Shown: piece after piece, positions 57,318 through 64,000 of the stretch
Layout: every line of letters starts with the position of its first letter
Numbering within the stretch: the first letter of the stretch is position 1
Source of the DNA: Platycnemis pennipes
Lineage: Eukaryota; Arthropoda; Insecta; Odonata; Platycnemididae
DNA: 64,000 nt
Assembly (NCBI GenBank): GCA_933228895.1
Contig: OW121852.1
Location: 127,467,544 to 127,531,543 of the forward strand
Direction of reading: 5' to 3'
Notes under the pieces: model-generated
What the model saw: the letters and a program-made list of their open reading frames with translations, nothing else
Databases searched by the model: none
Told to the model about the DNA's origin: nothing
Made by a program: the position numbers and the translations under genes

Positions 57318-60300
57318 GTACGTTCAAGTATAAAATTTAATTTGATACCATCTTTTTAATGGGCCCCTTTGTTTTCTTTGCTGAATAGTATGTGAAAAAT
57401 ATATGATGTCTAAAAATGTCAGTACTTCAGATGTGCTGCGACTTGCTGCAGTATATTATGTTTTTGGAGGTTATAGGGTATATAAATCAGTTATTCTTTG
57501 TGAAGTGAGTGCATCTTTCCAAGGAGCTCTTTTAGTAAAAAACTCCGAATCATTGTGATGTTTTTATTGCCCGATAGCGGTTTGTCATTGATTATGAAAT
57601 TGTTATTAGAATTACGTACCCCCTTCTAATCACGGTGAAATAAGTGGTGATGCACATTTCTCCCGTCGCAGTACAAAACAATGTTCTATCCTCATTCTTG
57701 AATTATGGTGAATGTGAGGTGAGAATTTTTTTATCATTTCGTAATGTAGGGTGGCCGAAGGTGAGCTGCGAGAACCAAAAAAGAAGAAGGTTAAACCTGG
57801 TACTCTTCTTAGAGACCCGTACCCGATTATCTTTTGGAATAAGCTTGGGATCCCACCATGTAAAGAACTATGGCCTGCCTACATGGGAGATTTTGATGGC
57901 GATTCTGTAATTATTGAAGACCCTGGAGATATGCATGAAATATTTACAATGGTGCGTATTATTTTATTCCCCCTTGAGTTTTAATCGTGACTCTGCTGCT
58001 TGCTTTTCATTTCTACCATTTATATTCCTCTAGCAAATGTCTTAAATGTGATCTATCAAGAAAAATACGGATTTAGATCTAGCATCGCTGTGCTAGGCCC
58101 AAGCATCTGTGAATGAGTACATAGGTCACATAATAAGGACATTTTCCTTTGCCTAGTGCGTTATGCTGTGTTAAATTGCATCCAAATTAAATATGTATAG
58201 CCTATTGGCATGATGATAGGTACATCACATTGGAGTAATTGGAAGTGTAAGTTGCCTGTGGGACTTTAATGCTTACTTATGTCAAGGACTTGCTGTCAGC
58301 CTTGTTTGTTAAAAACTACACGTCAATCATGCATGATTGTGGTTCAGTTGGTGGCAAATGAGCTATGCAGCTATATGTATTGAATAGGTACCATTTTCCT
58401 TCCCTGGATTTGACTTATAAGTGCTCTTGTTTAATCCTTTGAATGGAATTTGGAACTGTAGTTTGATAGGTAAAATTGTGGTATTGTGTTGTAGAAATGG
58501 GGCACTAGATTGTTATGCCATGAATTAAGTAAATAGTTGGACTTATGTGAAAAATCTTATCCTTGTTGGTTTGCTCAAGTTGTGACACAGAAAACTCAAT
58601 ATGTAAGGGAACTGAAATAAACCTAAGTAGCAGAGACTATCCATACAGTATCCAAAAAGTATTGTCTAAATATAATATGTCCATTGGTTTGCGGAATGCA
58701 GGTAGACCTGTGGATATAGAATTATCTGCAAGATAAGTGGGTTTACTCATCAAATAAGCAATTGTGAACAGAAAGTGATGGCATTCCCTGTTGGCATTCG
58801 TCCTTCCTTGGATAAGATAGGCCTTTCAAATGATACAGAAACCTGTGAAGATGCTGCGACTTGGTGACGAGAGTTCATCTACAATTATGCATCTCATCGC
58901 CTGGAAGAGAGGTCAGCAGCTCTTCTTCATGTGAGGAAAGGTGGGAACAACAGTATTTGGTGTTGCAACACTCATTTCACTACGGACATGGGAACATTTA
59001 CTTTAATGGCTGTACTACTGTAATGTGGATGGCTAGGGGAAACACCATCCAAAGGAGTTTCTGCTACTGCACTCTTTTCCTTTATCAAGATGTGATGGTA
59101 CCCTCTCAAGTAAAATATGTAGTCCCCCATTTGGATCTCTGGTCAGGGACTATCTAAGTAAGTTCATCAGTCAAGTATAACAAGCAATTAGGGTATGTGC
59201 ATGGCAGGTAAGATATCTTCAGACCTTTGGAAGATTTGAGACCCCGAAGGTGGAAATGGAGAGAATGGACCTCAGTAGGTACATTTTGAATCAGTGAAAT
59301 GAGGTAGTCTGAAGAAGGAAGGAGACTTTTGAAGCAGATCTGATTATTCATATCAGATCACTGAATGGTGAAGTTGGAGTAGTCATAATGGTCAGGAAGA
59401 GTGCTAAAATGCTTGTGAAGGACTTTCTGCTGTAAAGATAAAGGAATATAATGGTGAAGATTGAGGCGAAGCCTACAGATACCATTGTGGTATAAGTTTA
59501 CATGCCCATGACCAACTAGGAAGATGAGGAAGTGGAAGGCATCTACAAAGATGTCATGGAAGTTATAAAACAGGTAAGGGGAGAGGAAAACCTTATTATT
59601 TTAGGTGACTGGAACTCTGTCGTTGAAGAAGAAAAAGATGGAAGAATAAGTGAAAAATATGGATAGGGTAGTTGAATAAGAGAGGAATACTAATAGAATT
59701 CTACAAACAACAATTGCAGGTGGTAGCAAATACCTTGTTTAAAAACCGCAACCAGTGAAGACATATGTGGAGAATGCCAGGAGACTGGAGAATATTTCCA
59801 ATTGACTATATTTTATGGAAGCAGTGACTCAGGAACCTGTTGAAGGACTGTTAAAGTTACCAGTGGGCAGATATCAGCAGTGACCACAACTTGGTGATGA
59901 TGGAGTGCCATCTATAATTCAAAAGACTGAAGAAAACAAAAAAGCATTGCAAGTAAAAAAATTGAAGGGAACTCAACAATGGCTGGTCTTTCAGAATGCA
60001 GTGGAAAACAAGATGGAAGAGGAAGTGACTGTGAAGTCAGTGGAAGAGGATGGGAGAGCATCAAAAATTGAATACAGGAAGCCGCAAAAGAAGTTGCCAA
60101 GAAGAAGTCTTAGACTTGTAAATGCTAGTCTTCCAGGAATACTGCTGCGTAGATTCATGTTTCTTGGACGACGGTTTGGCCAGCTGAACAGTCCGTAAAA
60201 TTGTTCCTGACGCTCCAGTTAAAAACTTCCGTCTTGCCCAGCATATTCATACCAATTTTCCCTCCCCTCAAAAGCTACCTATCGCCTAATTCCATATTCA

Positions 60301-61200
60301 CCACCAGTCCACTGATCTTGCCAACCCCCTCCTGACGTTGACACACCCTCTGTTCAAGTTGAGGCAGCAAGAGGTAGACATCAAGTGATTGCCGGCCTAA
60401 AGTCTTGTTACTAGACTTCAGCATTTTTTAGAGGGTGTCATTTCCTTCTCACATTTGCACCACTCTGTCAGCGATTCTTGAGGATAATGCAGGTCATACA
60501 GTTGTCAATTTGTATTTTGACAATTCTGAAATAAATTTACTTGTCTAGTGGTATCTGGAAAATCTTGCTTCTCATTCTGTTGTCCTTATCCTGTCTCACC
60601 CAAGATTGGAAAGAGTGTTGTCCTGGAGAAGTGTAACCAATGAAGAATTTCATTCTTTGTTCTCGGGTTATGCTACAACTTTATGGATAATGTATGGAAG
60701 TTCTGCAGATATCTGCTTCAAAGAAGCTGTATATCAGAATCCTTTTTATTTATTGCTTTGTAGTGGCAAGACATCAAGGTTTCACCTTCATCTCTCAGTC
60801 CTATTGCTGGTTAACTTCAGCATTTAATTGAAGGCAGCTGGGGGCAAATAATTATATTCTCTGCTCTCAATGCCTGTGCAAATGAGTACAAAATCCCAAA
60901 GATAACCCTCCATGTTTTCAAGTAGTACTCCCTTAATTACATTTAAATATTGATTGATGACTTCTCAAGGTTAAAATAAAACACCCGAGAATTATTTGAG
61001 GAAGTCTTGATAATTTTCTCTTTATTTATATTTCCGATAATGGCAGGGATACTTTGGGAAGAGGCTCATGTGTCGCCGGGGCTACGAGCAAAGCATTGGA
61101 GACATCCCCGTGGTTCGTGAGCGACAGTGGAAGAGGAAAGTGGAGTGGGCGGCTGAGTGTGGCTACATCCTCATGCCTCCAGACAAGGGGAGCTTCTGCC
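57151..61200 (+). CDS. TSEN2: tRNA-splicing endonuclease subunit TSEN2, first three exons
   Basis: Exons are 57151-57317, 57750-57951 and 61047-61200, with donors gtacgt, gtgcgt and gtgagt and matching phases (2, 0, 1). They give 174 codons before the frame runs into the next intron. The second exon carries a basic patch (EPKKKKVKPG) and GDFDGDSVIIEDPGDMHEIF. The third begins GYFGKRLMCRRGYEQ and includes KVEWAAECGY. These match the N-terminal half of eukaryotic Sen2 (the GYFGKG..SR and VEWAAEL blocks). Sen2 cleaves the 5' splice site of pre-tRNAs; its catalytic nuclease domain would lie in exons outside the window. The start is the first ATG after an in-frame stop. Confidence 0.88.
57750..57951 (+). 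CDS. TSEN2: TSEN2 exon 2
   Basis: Follows a T-rich tract and atgtag. It encodes VAEGELREPKKKKVKPG through DMHEIFTM. The frame continues directly into GYFGK of exon 3. Confidence 0.85.
57985..58689. other. TSEN2 intron 2, left part
   Basis: AT-rich; no feature recognised. Confidence 0.4.
58690..60120 (+). mobile_element. second, older copy of the RTE-like LINE
   Basis: DNA similarity to 53700-55150 begins at the leader (ctgcaagataag, gtttactcatcaaataagca) and runs through the endonuclease region (ccattgtggtataagtttac, ttggtgatgatg) to the linker (LVFQNAVENKMEEEVTVKSV). Stops and indels are frequent. It ends abruptly near 60120. Confidence 0.85.
60121..61046. other. TSEN2 intron 2, right part
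   Basis: No supported gene; short open frames show no known motif. Confidence 0.4.
61047..61200 (+). CDS. TSEN2: TSEN2 exon 3
   Basis: 154 bp between acceptor ataatggcag and donor gtgagt, phase 0 to 1. It carries GYFGKRLMCRRGYEQ, VVRERQWKRKVEWAAE and LMPPDKGSFC. This is the best conserved Sen2 segment in the window. Confidence 0.92.
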
Positions 61201-61551
61201 GTGAGTTGGAGTTATAAGGGCTCATTCCAAAAATTAACAGACCATATACTGTCCTGCCAAGCTCTGCTTTTTATAGTTAAGGACGTTGCATTGTAAAATG
61301 AAAGATGTCTTTTTTCATATTCTGGGTACTTATAGGAAAAAGTGTCCTCTATCTATCCTTAAGTTGTTATTAGATTTATTTTTTTTCACGAGTCTTTCAA
61401 ACTCACCAGGTGTTTCCTGTGCATAGTACAGATTTTATCAGTACATATGGGAAACCCTAATTCTACACGAGAGATGTGTTACAAAAAAGTGCCCTGTTAA
61501 GCAAATTGTGGTTAAGCCCGTTTGATATGGTCCAATTTATTGGCCAATAAT

Positions 61552-61923
61552 TAGGGACATGACATTTTCACGAAACGTTTTTTGCGACAGGATTCACGAA
61601 ATAAGCGACTTTAGGGTTTAATCACGAAATTAACCGTGTCTTCTTTGAAACGCGATTTTTTTTAACGAAATTTGAGATATTTTGCAAATGCGAATTTTTG
61701 TAGCGTGAAATATTTTCTTTAGTGATGGCCGGATCGGATCCAAAGATCCGCGGATCTTTCACTTTTCTCGGTTCCGGATTCGGATCCAAAGACACGGAGT
61801 AAAATCGGATCCGGATCGTAGATTTTAAATTTTTGCGGCTTAGCGATCGAAGTGCCCTGTGAATGGAATGTAGGTGCGGTAGATATTGACAAGAAGAGGA
61901 TTTGTAACTAAGGTCACGTAATT
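61552..61923. mobile_element. partial copy of the hAT family found at 26070
   Basis: Starts TAGGGACATGACATTTTC and follows the left 360 bp of the 26070-27800 element closely (gcgacaggattcacgaaata, ggccggatcggatcc). It stops at cacgtaatt, where the other copy continues. The right end is absent. Confidence 0.88.
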
Positions 61924-62139
61924 CCACCCTTATGTGAACTTGGCTTAACAAAAGAACAACTGAAAAGTGCAAGTGTTTACAAGGCCAGGCCATAAATCGT
62001 GAGTGCCTGGACTTGATTGGACTTTAAATAATGTAAAGATGGCACAAATCTTGTACTCTAAGTTATAGTTGACTAATAATGCCACTGAAGATAAATACCA
62101 CGTGTTAATTTGTACTTTGCAGTGCATCACCCTCAAGAA

Positions 62140-62310
62140 ATATAGCTCGTAATACCGAGCGTATATCCCGGCAGGAGTTTCCTGACCTCGCTATATCCGT
62201 TTTCTTTTGCGTGTCAATCATGGGCCTTTTGATGTTACATTGCCAATCACTCGTTATTGCGAGATCCTCGCTATATGCCGTACTCAATATAACGGGCTTC
62301 TACTGTATTA
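62140..62310. mobile_element. DNA-transposon end, unclassified
   Basis: The stretch closing ataacgggcttctactgta resembles the terminal repeat of Tc1/pogo-like elements and contains ctcgctatat twice. No partner end was found nearby. Confidence 0.35.
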
Positions 62311-62774
62311 TGATCACTTCAATTTTCGGAAATGTTTGAGTAATGCTTGATTTAAATAATAAGTAGAAAACCACAACAATCCTTGCTACTCATTGCAGAG
62401 AGGAACCTGTATCATTAAATTGATATCACAGCTTAGATTTCAGTTCGGTCAGATCACACAGGGGAGGGACGGATAGAACAGGTTGGATATCTTGGATATC
62501 ATGACGGATTCCAAACAGCATGTCATGTGGCACACTGCATCTCACCATCAAAACATCACTTGTTGTGACAATCTATTTCACTCTCCATGAAATTCTATTT
62601 ACATCACTGTTTCACTACAGCACAAGGTTTTTAAGTAGGGTTCGATCAAGTCGGTCAAATTTTGGATTCGCCCCATCACTATTTTAAAGAGATCAAAATG
62701 CTGTCATTTGTTTTAACACAGCTAACTGGGTATTGCAAATGCCTTTTTCCATTACGTGATGAAACCTTTGTAAT

Positions 62775-64000
62775 AGGGTAATTCCATGTCAAATCAACCA
62801 AAAAAATGGTAAAATTTACCTCACCCTTTGCGATTTTGATGAAAATTGGTAAAGTTGTTGGTCTTACAGAGAAACTAAATAATATCAAGTATTACACTCC
62901 TGGCCCAAATACTTTGTTAGAAAATTCGGTCTAAATATTGCCCAAAAATCAAATTTTAGGTCTGCGGTGCACTTTTTGAATTGTCGTAACTCCGATACCA
63001 ACACACTTAGAGAGTTGTGTGTGGTGTCATTTTAAAGCTCTTAATATTGCCTTTCATTTGATAATTGACATGCCGAGGTTAAAAATAATTATAGGTCAAA
63101 GGTCAAGGTCAACATAGTTTGACCTTGAATTATGAAAAATGGGATATTTTATTTTGCTTGATTTTTTTTCCTTAACAACATACACATTTCAATAATATAT
63201 GTACCAACTTTCAAAGTGGGACTCCAAATACAACCAGAGATAGGAATTTTTTTGTACACCTACGACACTGGAAAGTTATCACTTCATCATATACTTTTTG
63301 GCCTATAAACATGCAGGGATCATTTTAGACTCCAGCAGATATATCCTACAAATTTTTAGTATTGGTATACAACAAATGTCAACAATAAAAAAATGTTACC
63401 TTTTCAATTATATCCGGAATCAATGTATTGCATTAATCCCATACAATATCTCTGCCCCCATTGTCACAATTATAATTTTCCTCTGCATTGTAACACTGTT
63501 GCATTTCTTACTCACGCATTTCATCTGAATGAATGTAAAAACTGCCCTGGGCCGAGCAAAATTTGGAATTCAGTAGAAGAACACTTTGAAAAAAATTTAA
63601 TTGATTGCATTACTTACCACCAATGAGTGCAAGTTGACCGTTGCTCACTAGAAATTTTTACAAAATCTACCGATAACTTTCTTGAAACTTTTATTGTTAA
63701 GTTACAGAAACTTCAGTCTCATGACTACATTGCTAAAAATCAATCTGAATTTCTTAGAAATGCTAAGCATAACATTCAAGTGGGGCAGGTTCTCGTCATT
63801 GCAGATTTTTCAGAAAATTACGCTTTCATTTTACAGGACAGCGTGCAAGGTATGCACTAGAATAACGACCAAGCAACAGTTCACCCCTTCGCTTGCTATT
63901 ACCACCTTAAAGTCCAGGATAATGAATTCCCATTGAACTACGTTATCATATCAGACAGACTGAAGCATATAGCATCAACTGTACATTTTTTTCAAAAACT
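62775..64000 (+). mobile_element. DDE-like transposon of uncertain class, runs off the window
   Basis: A putative start at 62775 reads agggtaattccatgtcaaat. A decayed coding region follows: HLNECKNCPGPSKIW (about 63520-63565), NLIDCITYHQ, a TGA in place of Trp, QVDRCSLEIFTKSTDNF, VLVIADFSENYAFILQD, then after another stop NNDQATVHPFACYYHLKV and YVIISDRLKHIA. The DFSENY and HPF..Y..ISD order recalls an RNase H-like core of a transposase family common in invertebrates, recognised from memory without a certain name. Confidence 0.55.

Noticed and set aside
57705..57718. Alternative TSEN2 start MVNV spliced at 57719
   Set aside because: It needs a 31-bp intron, which is too short.
57644..57910. 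Plus-strand frame overlapping TSEN2 exon 2
   Set aside because: It uses another frame, crosses the acceptor and has no similarity; the Sen2 frame starts at 57750.

Overview
The window looks like nuclear DNA from an animal, most probably an arthropod. Genes are split by GT-AG introns of up to about 10 kb. Introns and flanks are packed with eukaryotic transposons: CR1/Jockey-, I/R1- and RTE-like LINEs, Ty3/gypsy and Ty1/copia LTR elements, a Penelope-like element, mariner, pogo/Tigger, hAT, piggyBac, PIF/Harbinger, and a THAP-type P element. No tRNA, rRNA, CRISPR array or bacterial operon was recognised. All identifications come from reading translations, splice sites and repeat ends by eye; no database was searched.

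Host genes. (1) An SLC9B/NHA sodium-proton antiporter runs on the minus strand from about 36.5 kb to 17.6 kb. Nine coding exons with matching phases encode the first 424 residues, including the paired-aspartate ion site. The C-terminal exons were not found. (2) A four-exon minus-strand gene (57060 to 42522) encodes a predicted 241-residue protein. Its N-terminal BRCT-like domain resembles the telomere protein RAP1 (TERF2IP), but no Myb domain is seen. (3) TSEN2, the catalytic tRNA-splicing endonuclease subunit, starts on the plus strand at 57151, only 90 bp from the RAP1-like start codon, and leaves the window unfinished. The two genes probably share a bidirectional promoter.

Layout. 1-3.3 kb: two LINE fragments. 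4-7.6 kb: a five-exon THAP/P-element transposase gene with an open reading frame of 927 codons. 7.9-8.4 kb: a head-to-head 18-bp satellite. 9.2-13.7 kb: a pogo/Tigger element with TA target duplications. 13.7-16.8 kb: a hAT element with an 8-bp duplication, abutting the Tigger. 17.6-36.6 kb: the antiporter gene, whose introns hold a TIR element, a LINE split by a hAT, a mariner, and a gypsy element split by a Penelope-like element. 36.7-41.6 kb: Penelope, mariner and LINE remnants, plus piggyBac and Harbinger MITEs. 42.1-57.1 kb: the RAP1-like gene. Its third intron holds a gypsy element split by a young copia element and by a MITE; its second intron holds an RTE-like LINE. 57.2-64 kb: TSEN2 exons, a second decayed copy of that LINE, a second copy of the hAT family, and the start of a DDE-like element of unclear class.

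Several insertions can be reconstructed exactly because removing the element plus one target duplication restores the interrupted reading frame. This gives relative ages: gypsy before copia, the LINE before its hAT, and gypsy before Penelope. Two hammerhead-ribozyme-like motifs lie in Penelope-type terminal sequences.
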